Positions 44,623-54,391 of a stretch of 64,000 nucleotides of DNA are shown in pieces. How positions within the stretch are numbered: the stretch's first letter is position 1; every line of letters begins with the position of its first letter. This DNA comes from Microcystis wesenbergii NRERC-220 (lineage in GTDB: Bacteria > Cyanobacteriota > Cyanobacteriia > Cyanobacteriales > Microcystaceae). Both the position numbers and the translations under genes were made by a program. Location of the stretch: NCBI RefSeq assembly GCF_032027425.1, contig NZ_JAVSJA010000001.1:3608001-3672000 (forward strand). Direction: 5' to 3'. Under the pieces are notes generated by a model. That model ran no database searches. It worked only from the letters and a program-made list of their open reading frames with translations, and was not told the DNA's origin.

Positions 44623-46725
44623 TCAAGTAATACTATAATTATAGTCTTTTGCCGCTTGTACTAAGGATAAAAGTTGTCCAGTTTGCTCGGTTCCCGATAC
44701 TCCTAAATCACTGTGACAGAGGATAACTTTTTCGCTTACTCTTGCTAATAAATCCCTTAAAATTCTCTGTAAACGTGCCTGATTTTCCTCTAATTCTGCT
44801 TCTGCTGTCCAGCGTTGATAGGGACTTTTTCGCCAAAAAATTGGTGCGGCAAAAAGAGTAGCAGCACCTCCTTGTTCCCAGAGTGGGGAGGAACAATCTA
44901 GCCAAAAATGCCAACGATGACTAGAACGAAAAGAACGATATTGAAAGATATTGCCTAGGGTAACTGCTGAGGAAGATTTAATAAATTGTCGCACAGGATA
45001 GGGATTAGCGGTAATTGTACCACGGCGCAAAAGTTGGATAAACTGACTAATAGTTTCGCTGGGACTTTGAAAAGAGGGTTCACTCTCACGCAAACGGCGA
45101 TCGATCTCCCAAAAATGTTGGGCAGTTTCCATTAATTCTCGCAAAGCTGCCAAGTGATCGAAGGGCAAATTTTCCCCATCGTTTAATAATTGTTCGATCG
45201 CCTGATTTAAGACAAAAATCGGGAAAAGTTTGGCTTCCTGCTGCCGTTTTTTCATCCCTTCGATCCAGTGACAAATTCTTTCGTAGGCAGTACAAGCTTT
45301 TTGTCCTAAGCGATCCCAACGGGGAAAAGTTTCGATCGCTAATAAACGAGGATTTTCTGGATGCACTTGATAACAATGATCGGCAATTAATCCGGCGCGA
45401 ACCGGATCGATATCGGGAATTAAATTTCGTTCTTCATCCCAGCGATAACGGCTAAAAATCACCAGCATTTCCGCTATGGCCTCTTGGGGGGCTAAACGCC
45501 CCAAATTTGGGTAAACAAGGGCGAGAAGGGTCAATAATGCCCGAATCAGAGGACAACTGATCAGGGGTCGTTGTTCGTTGAGGGGTTGAACGGCTATCCC
45601 GGCACCGGTTAAAATTTCCATCAGGCTATAACGGGCGATTTCGTCTAAACCGGGGGCAATAACGGCGATTTCTTCGGGTTTTACTGCTCCTTGATTGACT
45701 GCTTGAATAATAGCTGTGGCTGTCTTCCGTAACAATTCAGCGCGAGAGGTGGTTTGCACGGAGATGAATTGATCGGGAAGATTGCCAAGATAGTTACCGT
45801 CGCTGATTAAGGAGAGAACCGTCTCGCTAAACTGAGCTGCTAACCCGTTAGTGGTAGATAATGGCATAATTTGACAGCGTGCCGCTAATTTTTGTAGATA
45901 ATCGGGATCGGCAGTTAATCCTAAGCGAATTTTTCCCTGGGGATTGTAGGTAAAAACGCTAAAACAATCATGATCGAGGAAAAAACTGAGTAAATCCTTG
46001 GCAATAGCCGGATAATCGTCCACATCGTCCGCAAAAACTGCCCGGAAGCGTTTTAATAGTTGCTGCTGATAACGACTATCAGGAAATAAATAGCGCCAAT
46101 AGAGTTCGTAGATGATACCATAACTTAATAAACCACGTTCTAGAGACCAATCACGCCATTGAATGATTAATTCTCCCACTTTTTCTGGTGTTTCCTGCTC
46201 ATTAATCGCTAAAACTCGTTTTAAATCTGTTTCTGATAATCCGTCGGCTAATCTTTCGGGTATCTTTTCTGCGGGAACACCACTAGCGCCGGCTAATTGT
46301 AACAAATCGAGAACTTGACGGACGAAACGATATTCATTTATGCTGGTAAGCTGGAAGAATTCAGCGATCGCTGGTTGCCAGAGACGGGTGGCGAGTTCCT
46401 GCTCCGTTTCTGGGCGTAATCGGCGGGGAAATTGCGCTTTTAGCCCTAAAGACTCGAAAATTAACGGCCAAAACAGGATGACTTCATCGGTGAGAAAACC
46501 TAAAGGGGTTTTGCAGAGAATCGGATAGCTACCCTTAACAGCAAGGGCTAATTGATCGGCTAATTCTCGTTTATTATCATCGTTGGCAGCGAAAACTAAG
46601 ATCGATCGAGCAAGGGGGGATGATTTTGATCGATCGCGAGACACCCAGCGCCGAAATTCCCCGACTAAAGCGGTGGTTTTGCCCGATCGCGGGCCACCTT
46701 CGAGCCAAATTGGTATGATTGACAT
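44623..46725 (-). CDS. RecB/AddB-like ATPase (recombinase-type P-loop protein)
   Basis: A 700-residue protein with a single N-terminal Walker A, IWLEGGPRSGKTTALV, followed by RSILVFAANDDNKRELADQ, as in UvrD-like or AddB/RexB-type proteins. A later acidic segment (FRAVFADDVDDYPAIAKDLL) looks like a Walker-B-type DExx region, and the C-terminal part resembles helicase lobe 2A. Other helicase motifs are weak, so it may be an inactivated helicase subunit. ATG 46725 is preferred to one 38 codons upstream, because the core begins there. It is divergent from pcxA. Exact role unknown. Confidence 0.65.
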   Translation of the reverse strand: MSIIPIWLEGGPRSGKTTALVGEFRRWVSRDRSKSSPLARSILVFAANDDNKRELADQLALAVKGSYPILCKTPLGFLTDEVILFWPLIFESLGLKAQFPRRLRPETEQELATRLWQPAIAEFFQLTSINEYRFVRQVLDLLQLAGASGVPAEKIPERLADGLSETDLKRVLAINEQETPEKVGELIIQWRDWSLERGLLSYGIIYELYWRYLFPDSRYQQQLLKRFRAVFADDVDDYPAIAKDLLSFFLDHDCFSVFTYNPQGKIRLGLTADPDYLQKLAARCQIMPLSTTNGLAAQFSETVLSLISDGNYLGNLPDQFISVQTTSRAELLRKTATAIIQAVNQGAVKPEEIAVIAPGLDEIARYSLMEILTGAGIAVQPLNEQRPLISCPLIRALLTLLALVYPNLGRLAPQEAIAEMLVIFSRYRWDEERNLIPDIDPVRAGLIADHCYQVHPENPRLLAIETFPRWDRLGQKACTAYERICHWIEGMKKRQQEAKLFPIFVLNQAIEQLLNDGENLPFDHLAALRELMETAQHFWEIDRRLRESEPSFQSPSETISQFIQLLRRGTITANPYPVRQFIKSSSAVTLGNIFQYRSFRSSHRWHFWLDCSSPLWEQGGAATLFAAPIFWRKSPYQRWTAEAELEENQARLQRILRDLLARVSEKVILCHSDLGVSGTEQTGQLLSLVQAAKDYNYSIT

Positions 46726-46803
46726 CGTTTTTTCTCGATTGAATTTGTTAAGATGACTGATCGGTACTCTAGCTTTTCTCCCTTGTGGAAGTAATTGTTT
46801 CCT

Positions 46804-48141
46804 ATGAATCTTAATCGGATTTTGCAAGGTGTTAATCAATGGTTATTACAAACTCCCGAACGTTCTTTAGATGAGGCGTATCATGCAGCTTTGAAGATTA
46901 AGGAGATAGAAGACAAGCATTTTCAAGGGCGAAAAGTGGCGAATGAATTCTCGAATTATGGCAGCAGCACTAATTCCTATTTTATCGCAGAAGTTAAAGG
47001 TTATCTGCAAAAAATTAAAGTCAGATTGACGGAGTTTAAAGCTAGTCGCTCGATCGTTAATACCTTCGGACCCAATCAACCGACAATTAATAATGGGGTG
47101 ATTACTGTCACCACAGATGTTTGTCTGAAAAAACTTCAGTTTATCGATGGTGTTATCGGAAAATATCAAGGTAATTATTGGCAAGAAGAGCTTGAAGATG
47201 TCCCCAAAAGTCTCCAGACCCGAAATGTTGAGCGGGAAACAGCGAAAATAAAGACTTCTCGAAATCGCTCTTTTTTAGCAGCGGGTAGTCTTGAAGAGGA
47301 GGAAATAATCAAAAATAATAAATCGCAAAAAGCCACGGAAAAACCGGGGGTTTTACCCCGTTCTTTTGTCAATACTTTTAATCGCATTAAGCAGGAAATC
47401 GATCCCCAAGCGGAGGAATCGGAGGAGGCAGTTTTAAAAAGATTTCGCAATTCTCGTTATAAAACAGCCATTTCTCTCAAGTTTATTTTACTGTTAATTA
47501 TTGTTCCTTTATTAACCCAGCAATTAACCAAAACTTTCCTGATCACCCCCTTGGTTAATAAATATTTCCAACAACAGGAACAGTTTATTTTTATCAATCA
47601 GGATTTAGAAGAAGAAGCTTTTTCGGAATTGAGAAGATTTGAGGAAGCTTTACATTTTCGAGGTATGATTGGTTTAGCCCCCAAATTATCTAAGGAAGAA
47701 ATCGAGGGAGAAATTACTAAAAAAGCGGCGGTACTAAGTGAAGAATTTCGCCAACGAGGTTTAAATGCGATCGCTAATATTTTCGCCGATATTTGTTCCC
47801 TGATTGCCTTTGGTTTTGTTGTCGCTTTTAGTCGTCGGGAAATCGAGATTGTCAAGTCTTTTCTTGATGGCATTCTCTATAATCTTAGCGATTCAGCTAA
47901 AGCTTTTTTAATTATTCTCTTTACCGATATATTTGTCGGTTTCCACTCTCCCCACGGTTGGGAAGTGATCCTAGAAGGTTTAAGTCGTCATTTCGGTTTA
48001 CCGGAAAATCGCGAGTTTAATTTTCTCTTTATCGCCACTTTTCCCGTTATCTTGGATACAGTCCTAAAATATTGGATTTTCCGTTATCTCAATCGCATTT
48101 CTCCCTCGGCAGTGGCTACCTATCGTAATATGAATGAATAG
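46804..48141 (+). CDS. pcxA: Proton extrusion protein PcxA (CemA family)
   Basis: A 445-residue membrane protein required for light-induced Na+-dependent proton extrusion, related to chloroplast CemA. The first 210 residues are soluble (MNLNRILQGVNQWLLQTPERS ...), then four hydrophobic helices begin at ISLKFILLLIIVPLLTQQL, with VADICSLIAFGFVVAF-like, SAKAFLIILFTDIFVGFHSP and FIATFPVILDTVLKYWIF segments. The FHSPHGWE loop is a CemA family signature. It is divergent from the ATPase gene with 78 nt between starts. Confidence 0.92.
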   Translation: MNLNRILQGVNQWLLQTPERSLDEAYHAALKIKEIEDKHFQGRKVANEFSNYGSSTNSYFIAEVKGYLQKIKVRLTEFKASRSIVNTFGPNQPTINNGVITVTTDVCLKKLQFIDGVIGKYQGNYWQEELEDVPKSLQTRNVERETAKIKTSRNRSFLAAGSLEEEEIIKNNKSQKATEKPGVLPRSFVNTFNRIKQEIDPQAEESEEAVLKRFRNSRYKTAISLKFILLLIIVPLLTQQLTKTFLITPLVNKYFQQQEQFIFINQDLEEEAFSELRRFEEALHFRGMIGLAPKLSKEEIEGEITKKAAVLSEEFRQRGLNAIANIFADICSLIAFGFVVAFSRREIEIVKSFLDGILYNLSDSAKAFLIILFTDIFVGFHSPHGWEVILEGLSRHFGLPENREFNFLFIATFPVILDTVLKYWIFRYLNRISPSAVATYRNMNE

Positions 48142-48176
48142 GGTAAAATCGGGGAGAAACTTGTTAATTTACCCTT

Positions 48177-48983
48177 CTAATTTTGGGAGGATAATCTTGC
48201 TGCTGTTTCTTGTACTTTGGTAGGTTCTAATTGCAAAGCAGTGGCAATCTGTTCTATACTTAAACCTAAAGCTAGTAAACCAGCGATCGCTTCAGTTTTA
48301 GCTTCTTCACGACCTTCTTCACGACCTTCTTCTTTAGCTTCTTGATAAAGTCGAGTTTGTCTGAGATCATCTAATCCGAACATAGCTTCTAACTCCGAGC
48401 GACTAAGATTAGTAAATTTATAGGCCAGGGTTCTTTCAATTAATTCTACAACTTTTTGCTGGAAAACTAGATCATCAATTTCAGCGATCGCTTTTTCTAA
48501 AAGTGGTTTTCCTCGTTGCTGTGCTAATTGGGGTGTAGCGACGATTAACTGAATAATTCCTAAACCCAGAGACGGATGCGGATTATCGATTAATTCGTCT
48601 AAATAAATACGTCTGATCTGTCCCGTTATCTCAAATCCCCGCAGTTGATAGGGAAAGTTATTATCCAGATTCCTGGAGGCAAATAAAGCTACAGCTATCC
48701 AATCCTGAACGGGTTTATACTGATTGAGATAGATGACAATTTCTGTTAAAAATCGCCAATAAAAATCACTTTTATCCTGAAATTGCACTTCAACAAAGTA
48801 AATAATTAGTTCCGGTGCTGCTGTGGTCGGTAAAAAAATACCGTCAAAACGACGCGCTAATTCTTTGATTTCTCGGGAGGAGAATTGATAATTTTCAGCT
48901 TTCTGGGTTGATTCTCCCAGTAATTCAAAAATTAACCCCGGAAAGGTTTGCAAGAGTTGATAAAAAATTGTATCGGTCTTCAC
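48177..48983 (-). CDS. Rpn-family (PD-(D/E)XK-like) nuclease, DUF2887 type
   Basis: A 268-residue protein of the recombination-promoting nuclease/DUF2887 family that is numerous in cyanobacteria. RRFDGIFLPTTAAPELIIYFVEVQFQ contains the D...ExQ catalytic pattern of a PD-(D/E)XK fold. The middle has YKPVQDWIAVALFASRNLD. The C-terminus includes EEGREEGREEAKTEAIAGLLALG, produced partly by 12-nt tandem codon repeats, and a LGLSIEQIATALQL helix-turn-helix-like end. The biological role is unknown; members are linked to transposition or recombination. Confidence 0.8.
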   Translation of the reverse strand: MKTDTIFYQLLQTFPGLIFELLGESTQKAENYQFSSREIKELARRFDGIFLPTTAAPELIIYFVEVQFQDKSDFYWRFLTEIVIYLNQYKPVQDWIAVALFASRNLDNNFPYQLRGFEITGQIRRIYLDELIDNPHPSLGLGIIQLIVATPQLAQQRGKPLLEKAIAEIDDLVFQQKVVELIERTLAYKFTNLSRSELEAMFGLDDLRQTRLYQEAKEEGREEGREEAKTEAIAGLLALGLSIEQIATALQLEPTKVQETAARLSSQN

Positions 48984-49017
48984 AAGCTTGAAAAAATCTA
49001 GATGTTTACTAACAATT

Positions 49018-49110
49018 AAGTAGGTAGATGTTAAAAATTGTCAGACACCCCCCTTATTAAGGGGGGATTAAGGGGGGATCTATCTTCAATTTAATTATAA
49101 CCGGCTACTT
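49018..49110. mobile_element. MITE-like element, AAGTAGGT family, copy b
   Basis: 93 bp with ends AAGTAGGTAGATG and (reverse complement) AAGTAGCCGGTTATAATT, and C6/G6 hairpin. It lies between two reverse-strand genes and 2 nt from the stop of the CNNM-type gene. Confidence 0.8.
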
Positions 49111-49112
49111 AC

Positions 49113-50420
49113 TTACAAATCATCCAACAATAGCGTGACTAACACCTTATCGACGCGATTACCGTCCATATCCACCACTTCCAAGCGCAACCTTTGCCAT
49201 TCAAAATGATCGGCAGCCCCCGGAATCCTGCCAAGATGGGTAATAATAAAACCACCTAGAGTGTGATAATTGCCCTGTTTTTCCCCCGGTAATTCACTAA
49301 TTTCAAATAATTCTTTAAAATCTTCGATCGCCACTGTACCATCGATCAACCAAGAACCATCTTCCCGCTGCACGATCTGAGCATCTTCAATATCATCTAA
49401 TTGGGGTAAATCGCCGACAATTGCCTCTAAAATATCCTTGCGCGTCACCAATCCTTGAATCACCCCGTACTCATCCACTACCAAGGCAATATGATGACCA
49501 CTTTGCTGCACCAATTCTAAAACCTTTAAACCCCTGGTGCTTTCCGGCACAAAAAGCGGCTGTTGTAAATCCTTTGTTAGGTCGAAACTTTCACCGGTTA
49601 AACAATCGGCTAATAAGTCTGTGACTTCGATTACCCCCAAAACCTCATCTAAACTGCCCTGACACACGGGAAAACGGGTATGATTGCTCTCAATCAGCTT
49701 CTGGCGGTTAATTTCGGCACCATCTTCCAAATCTAGCCAAACAACATCCGGGCGCGTGGTCATAATCTGACTGACTCGGCGATCGCCCAATCCTAACACC
49801 CTTTCCACCATATCCTGTTCTGCTTCCTCAAAGGTTCCCGCTTCGGTTCCCTGTTTAAGCATAATTTTCAATTCTTCTTCCGTAATTGGGGAATCATTAT
49901 TATTACCGCTAATCCCCAACAAACCGAGAATCAGATTAGTCGATTGACTCAAAAGATGGACAACGGGCGAAACAATTTTTGATAGCTTATCGAGAGGACC
50001 TGCAACGAGGATAGCGATTTTTTCGGGATTACTTAAACCTAACCGTTTCGGGACTAATTCCCCCACCACCAGGGATAGATAGGTAATAATTAACACCACT
50101 AATCCTAATCCCAAAGCTTGACTGTAGGGGGCTAAAACGGGAACTTGCGCCAATAATTGCGCCACACTGACCGATAAATTAGCTCCTCCGTAGGCCCCGG
50201 CAAAGATTCCCACTAGGGTAATACCAATCTGCACCGTTGATAAAATTTGATTGGGATCATTGGCCAATTTTAAGGCCACCGCCGCCCGTCGATCATCTCT
50301 GGCTAATTGTTCCAAACGGATTTTGCGGGCCGAGACAATGGCAATTTCCGAGAGAGCAAAGACTCCATTGAGGAGAATGAGGAAGAAGATAACAAGAATT
50401 TCGGTAGTCGCCGAGAACAT
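49113..50420 (-). CDS. CNNM/CorC-type membrane protein (DUF21, CBS pair, transporter-associated domain)
   Basis: A 435-residue protein often called hemolysin-like, now seen as related to Mg2+ or Co2+ efflux. Residues 1-190 form the DUF21 membrane domain (ILVIFFLILLNGVFALSEIAIVSA and further helices). A CBS pair follows (ISQIMTTRPDVVWLDLEDGA and LVVDEYGVIQGLVTRKDILE), and the C-terminal CorC_HlyC domain ends GRIPGAADHFEWQRLRLEVVDMDGNRVDKV. Its transport role is inferred from family. Copies of one MITE family flank it on both sides. Confidence 0.9.
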   Translation of the reverse strand: MFSATTEILVIFFLILLNGVFALSEIAIVSARKIRLEQLARDDRRAAVALKLANDPNQILSTVQIGITLVGIFAGAYGGANLSVSVAQLLAQVPVLAPYSQALGLGLVVLIITYLSLVVGELVPKRLGLSNPEKIAILVAGPLDKLSKIVSPVVHLLSQSTNLILGLLGISGNNNDSPITEEELKIMLKQGTEAGTFEEAEQDMVERVLGLGDRRVSQIMTTRPDVVWLDLEDGAEINRQKLIESNHTRFPVCQGSLDEVLGVIEVTDLLADCLTGESFDLTKDLQQPLFVPESTRGLKVLELVQQSGHHIALVVDEYGVIQGLVTRKDILEAIVGDLPQLDDIEDAQIVQREDGSWLIDGTVAIEDFKELFEISELPGEKQGNYHTLGGFIITHLGRIPGAADHFEWQRLRLEVVDMDGNRVDKVLVTLLLDDL

Positions 50421-50449
50421 GGTTAAAAGTTACAGGTAAAAGGGCTGAT

Positions 50450-50567
50450 GAGTAGGTAGGTGTTAAAAATTGTCAGATTCCCCCCTTATCAAGGGGGGGG
50501 ATCAAGGGGGGATCAAGGGGGGATCAGAGGCAAAATCTATCTTCTATTTAATTAGAACCGCTTACTT
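50450..50567. mobile_element. MITE-like element, AAGTAGGT family, copy c
   Basis: 118 bp, same ends as copies a and b, with a reiterated GGGGGGATCAA motif. It lies just upstream of the CNNM-type gene. The rest of the 50421-50910 gap holds nothing recognised. Confidence 0.78.
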
Positions 50568-50910
50568 AGTTGTTTGGATCATAGTGCGAGGATCGGTTAA
50601 GTTCAGTAAAGAATCATCTTGATTTTTAACGAGTTACGAAGGCTTGTGTCTGGAGAGGGGGTACTCTCAGTATAAATGGGATAGGATAAAGTTCGCGCTC
50701 TTAACTCAGTTAGCAGTGAACAGTCAATAGTGACCTGTTGCCAGTAAAAAAAGTTGTCCCCCAGTCAAGCCATCAGCCATCAGCTTTTCGCGCATCAGTT
50801 TCTCGCCCCGTCTGAGATAACCGAACTAGGGAAGTTGAAAACCCGATATTTTAGCTGATAGCTGCCAAGTAGTGGGGACAAACTATCTCAATCTATTCGT
50901 CTGAAAAATT

Positions 50911-52395
50911 ATGATCGCTACACCCGTATCATCGAAATCGAACGCTATCACGGAAATCCGCCCTGGACTACCGACTATTTGCGGTTGGGAACAGGAAATC
51001 GCGGCGATTGTCAATCACGATGATCCGATCTTTTTACCGACAACAAATCTCAAATTAGACAATATTAAGGCTGGTTTTGCCTGTGCTTTGCATATGCACC
51101 AACCCACCATCCCCGCGGGTGTTAACGGTGAATTAATCGGCAATCTCCAGCATATGTTCGAGAATCAGGGGGATGGTGATAACCATAATGCCAGTGTTTT
51201 TGCCTGGTGTTACAGTCGCATGGGCGATTTTATCCCGGAATTGGTGGCGGAAGGCTGTAATCCCCGGATTATGCTCGATTATTCCGGCAATCTCCTCTGG
51301 GGTTTGGTACAGATGGGACGGCAGGATATCCTCGATAAACTCAAACTAATCACCTGTAACAGTCAATATCAACCATCTGTGGAATGGTTGGGGACGATGT
51401 GGAGTCATGCGGTGGCTCCTTCCACACCGATTCCCGATCTAAAATTACAGATGCAAGCATGGCAAACCTATTTTGCCTCGATTTTTGGCCCGGATGCCCT
51501 GAAACGGGTCAAAGGGTTCTCTCCCCCAGAAATGCACCTTCCTAACCATCCCGATACCCTCTACGAGTATATTAAAGCCCTGAAAGAATGCGGCTATCGT
51601 TGGTTATTGGTACAGGAACACTCGGTGGAAAATCTCGACGGTTCGGGATTGAGTCAGGAACAAAAATATATTCCTAATCGCTTGGTGGCCCGCAATTCTC
51701 GCGGTGAAGTGATTGCCATTACTGCTTTGATTAAAACCCAGGGTTCCGACACCAAATTAGTCGCCCAAATGCAACCCTACCACGAGGCCAAATGCCGCGG
51801 TAAACAGCAAATCGGTGGCGTTTGGGTTCCTTCCCTAGGTTCCCAGATTGCCGACGGTGAAAATGGGGGCGTGATGATGAATGAATTTCCTCGCGATTTT
51901 CCCAATCCTTGGCGGGAAATGCGGGGAGGTTCCAGTGTGGCAGGATTTAACGGTACGGAATATCTGGAGTTAATCGAGGCTGCTGGCGTTAATCCCCAAG
52001 ATTATCCCGCAATTCAAGCCGTACACCAGCATAAAATCTGGCAGCGAGTTAATCCGGATGCCGCTACCCCGGAAGCAGTAGAACAGGCGATCGCTGAGTT
52101 AAAACAGACCGACCACCGTTTTAGCATGGATGGGGCATCTTGGACAAATGATCTCAGTTGGGTGCGCGGTTACGAAAATGTCCTCGAACCGATGAACCAA
52201 TTAAGCGCTCAATTCCACGAGAAATATGATCCTTTAGTACAGGCGGATCCTAGCTTCACCCGACGGCCGGATTATCTGGAGGCACTGCTTTATAATTTGC
52301 TCGTGCAAACCAGTTGTTTCCGTTATTGGGGCCAGGGTACTTGGACCGATTACGCCCGCACTTTATACGCAAGAGGCGCGGCCCTAACCCGCTAG
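50911..52395 (+). CDS. Glycoside hydrolase family 57 protein
   Basis: A 494-residue GH57-type protein. ACALHMHQPTIP (57-68) is conserved motif 1, ASVFAWCYSRMGDFIPEL and RIMLDYSGNLLWGL are motif-2-like, and RVKGFSPPEMHLPNHP holds the region where GH57 enzymes have a catalytic Glu. GH57 members include alpha-amylases, branching enzymes and 4-alpha-glucanotransferases, so glycogen handling is likely but unproven. No signal peptide is present. It is monocistronic. Confidence 0.85.
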   Translation: MIATPVSSKSNAITEIRPGLPTICGWEQEIAAIVNHDDPIFLPTTNLKLDNIKAGFACALHMHQPTIPAGVNGELIGNLQHMFENQGDGDNHNASVFAWCYSRMGDFIPELVAEGCNPRIMLDYSGNLLWGLVQMGRQDILDKLKLITCNSQYQPSVEWLGTMWSHAVAPSTPIPDLKLQMQAWQTYFASIFGPDALKRVKGFSPPEMHLPNHPDTLYEYIKALKECGYRWLLVQEHSVENLDGSGLSQEQKYIPNRLVARNSRGEVIAITALIKTQGSDTKLVAQMQPYHEAKCRGKQQIGGVWVPSLGSQIADGENGGVMMNEFPRDFPNPWREMRGGSSVAGFNGTEYLELIEAAGVNPQDYPAIQAVHQHKIWQRVNPDAATPEAVEQAIAELKQTDHRFSMDGASWTNDLSWVRGYENVLEPMNQLSAQFHEKYDPLVQADPSFTRRPDYLEALLYNLLVQTSCFRYWGQGTWTDYARTLYARGAALTR

Positions 52396-52408
52396 GATAG
52401 TAAGGTAT

Positions 52409-52433
52409 CTAGGACGCAGAATCTGCGTCCTAG
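52409..52433. repeat. 25-nt near-perfect palindrome after GH57 gene
   Basis: Arms CTAGGACGCAGA and TCTGCGTCCTAG around one base. There is no T-tract, so it is a repeat or weak terminator. Confidence 0.6.
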
Positions 52434-52444
52434 TAGTACATAAA

Positions 52445-52580
52445 TAGGGTTGGCCGAATAAATCTAAAAACCTTGTTGAATAAGACTTTTAGACTTTTTG
52501 TCAATCCAAAAGTGCCGGTCCTTGCAGTGATCGGGGGGAAAATTTAGGTACACCTGAAAATGGGTAAAACCCCACCCCTA
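52445..52580. mobile_element. Truncated MITE, GGGTTTGCTGAA family, copy e
   Basis: The left end (TAGGGTTGGCCGAATAAATC) and the middle match the other copies, but the right end is absent. It stops 1 nt before the aat stop codon, which suggests that deletion joined the two. Confidence 0.7.
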
Positions 52581-52581
52581 C

Positions 52582-53163
52582 TTAAACAAAACGGCAATGC
52601 TTGAGCAGAGCGCTTTCCAGTAGGGAATGATATTCTTTTTCGGAGATAGTATAGGCCCCAAATCTAGCCAGATGTGGATTTTGCATTTGGGCATCAAATA
52701 GACAGAAATCCCGTTCTCTGAGGTGTTCAACTAACTTGACCATGGCTATCTTAGAACCATCGGGAATTTTATAAAACATCGATTCCCCGATAAAAACCCC
52801 GCGAATTGCCAAACCTAAAATCCCTCCCGCTAATTGATCCCCTTGCCAAGTCTCGAAACTGTGGGCCCAGCCGGCTTGGTGTAATTGCTGATAGATTTGG
52901 ATTAACTCCGGGGAAATCCAAGTCAGCGAGCGATCGGCACAACCGGCACAAACCCCAGCAAAATCGCGGTTAATAGCCACGCTAAAGCGATTTTGATTCA
53001 AAACTCGTTTTAGGGACTTGGGATAGCTAAAACGCCGATCAAGAGGGATAAGAGCGCGATTTTTACTAGAATACCAATCCAATCGCCCCTCCTCATCGGC
53101 CATGAGAAAGTAACCGCGTGCGTATCCTTGTATAATAGAGGCGATATCCACGACTCCCCCCAA
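52582..53163 (-). CDS. aat: Leucyl/phenylalanyl-tRNA-protein transferase
   Basis: A 193-residue N-end-rule enzyme that adds Leu or Phe to the N-terminus of substrates. [10 protein letters not shown], the [13 protein letters not shown] block, [17 protein letters not shown] and VFIGESMF are family hallmarks; [14 protein letters not shown] is near the end. The start is uncertain: the frame begins with TTG at 53163, and GTG 53151 is an alternative. It is divergent from a small hypothetical gene. Confidence 0.9.
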   Translation of the reverse strand: MGGVVDIASIIQGYARGYFLMADEEGRLDWYSSKNRALIPLDRRFSYPKSLKRVLNQNRFSVAINRDFAGVCAGCADRSLTWISPELIQIYQQLHQAGWAHSFETWQGDQLAGGILGLAIRGVFIGESMFYKIPDGSKIAMVKLVEHLRERDFCLFDAQMQNPHLARFGAYTISEKEYHSLLESALLKHCRFV

Positions 53164-53197
53164 GAATTCAGTCTCGTAGCCTGATCATTCTCTAATT

Positions 53198-53539
53198 ATG
53201 CCTGATCATCCCGCACCAATTCCGCCCATTACTTTACCACCGATCGAAAATCCCCAACAGGAACAAACTTGGCTGCGCACGGCTTTGCATCGTTGGTTAG
53301 ATGCAGAATTTATTCCCGAAGCTATTAATGAAACTATCGCTGAACGCGCTAGTCAAATTTTTCTGCGTCAGCGCTTGGAAGGGGAAAACGATCTCGGTAG
53401 CTTGGTAATTGCGATCGTTACCGAGATGCAAGCTTTTGACTTTCGCGAAAGTTTTTATAGTGAATTTGCCATCGCTAACGCCGTCAGTGATTTAATTTTA
53501 GATAGTTTAGGGATCGATCGCTGTTGTGGGCAAAGTTAG
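53198..53539 (+). CDS. Small conserved hypothetical protein
   Basis: A 113-residue helical protein that I do not recognise by name. The N-terminus is Pro-rich (PDHPAPIPPITLPPIENP), the middle has WLRTALHRWLDAEFIPEAIN and IAERASQIFLRQRLEGENDL, and the end is LILDSLGIDRCCGQS with two adjacent cysteines. Codon style is like its neighbours. It is divergent from aat (34 nt) and converges with the gene at 53562. Confidence 0.65.
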   Translation: MPDHPAPIPPITLPPIENPQQEQTWLRTALHRWLDAEFIPEAINETIAERASQIFLRQRLEGENDLGSLVIAIVTEMQAFDFRESFYSEFAIANAVSDLILDSLGIDRCCGQS

Positions 53540-53561
53540 ACAGTTTTTCTCGGCTATTGGA

Positions 53562-54383
53562 TTAAATTGCCAAGGAATGATCGAGCGTTGCTTGCCGACG
53601 TAAACAATTCCAGTAGGCTGCATAGAGGTCTGTCTGTTGACCGCGCAGGGAAGCGATCGCAGGTGCGGCGGGAAAAGGCCAGAGACGATCAAAAACCACT
53701 TCCCGATGAGCCAGACGAAACTGTAGCAAGTAAACAGAAGCAGGAGCCTGTAAATTATCCAGTAATTGCGCTGCCAGCCGATATAAAGACTTAAGACTCT
53801 CTCTTTCTAGACTAATCGGTTGACTGTAGGCGTTGGGGATCATACCCTCCCCGATCACCTCACCGTATTCTAAACCCTTAGATGTCACTGTGATCGGCAA
53901 CCAAAGATCCCCAAAAGAAGAATCTCCCTGACTGGTTTTATAGTGCAGGGTATGGGCAACCCAAGCGCGTCTTTCCTCGATATCCCGACAAGCTTGATAA
54001 ACTTTTTTACCCGGAAAATTCACCCAATTGGGTAATTGAATTGTTAAGGGACACCAGATTAAATTATTTTGGCTGGTTTTACCCGACTCCATTTTCGACC
54101 ACAAAGAAGCCGTCCCCGTCACCTCCACCGCCAAGGATTTAGGAACGGCGTTTTTTAAGGCAATCACCATCTTTTCGGTAACGGGCGATAGCCGAGACAT
54201 CTGACCACTGGCTTGAGCTTCGGCATTAACGAGAATGATAACTTTGTCCATTTCTTCTTGTGATTTGGGTGAACTTGAACGAGCAGCGGTGAGGTTGGTT
54301 AAAAGTGAGAATTGACTGGGGTTCAATGCTTCTGTAGTCGCCATGGCAAAAGCTATTTCTCTGGATTTTAGCGGATTATACAA
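53562..54383 (-). CDS. Hypothetical protein, 273 residues
   Basis: A protein of unknown family. The sequence includes DKVIILVNAEAQASGQMSRLS, LWCPLTIQLP-like and LPITVTSKGLEYGEVIGEGM blocks, with no membrane helix or known motif. The first Met is at 54383; Met at 54344 (MATTEALNP) is a more natural start, as the preceding residues are unusual. It lies just downstream of a frameshifted gene on the same strand, so its promoter may be within or beyond that pseudogene. Function unknown. Confidence 0.6.
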   Translation of the reverse strand: MYNPLKSREIAFAMATTEALNPSQFSLLTNLTAARSSSPKSQEEMDKVIILVNAEAQASGQMSRLSPVTEKMVIALKNAVPKSLAVEVTGTASLWSKMESGKTSQNNLIWCPLTIQLPNWVNFPGKKVYQACRDIEERRAWVAHTLHYKTSQGDSSFGDLWLPITVTSKGLEYGEVIGEGMIPNAYSQPISLERESLKSLYRLAAQLLDNLQAPASVYLLQFRLAHREVVFDRLWPFPAAPAIASLRGQQTDLYAAYWNCLRRQATLDHSLAI

Positions 54384-54391
54384 GACCGTAA

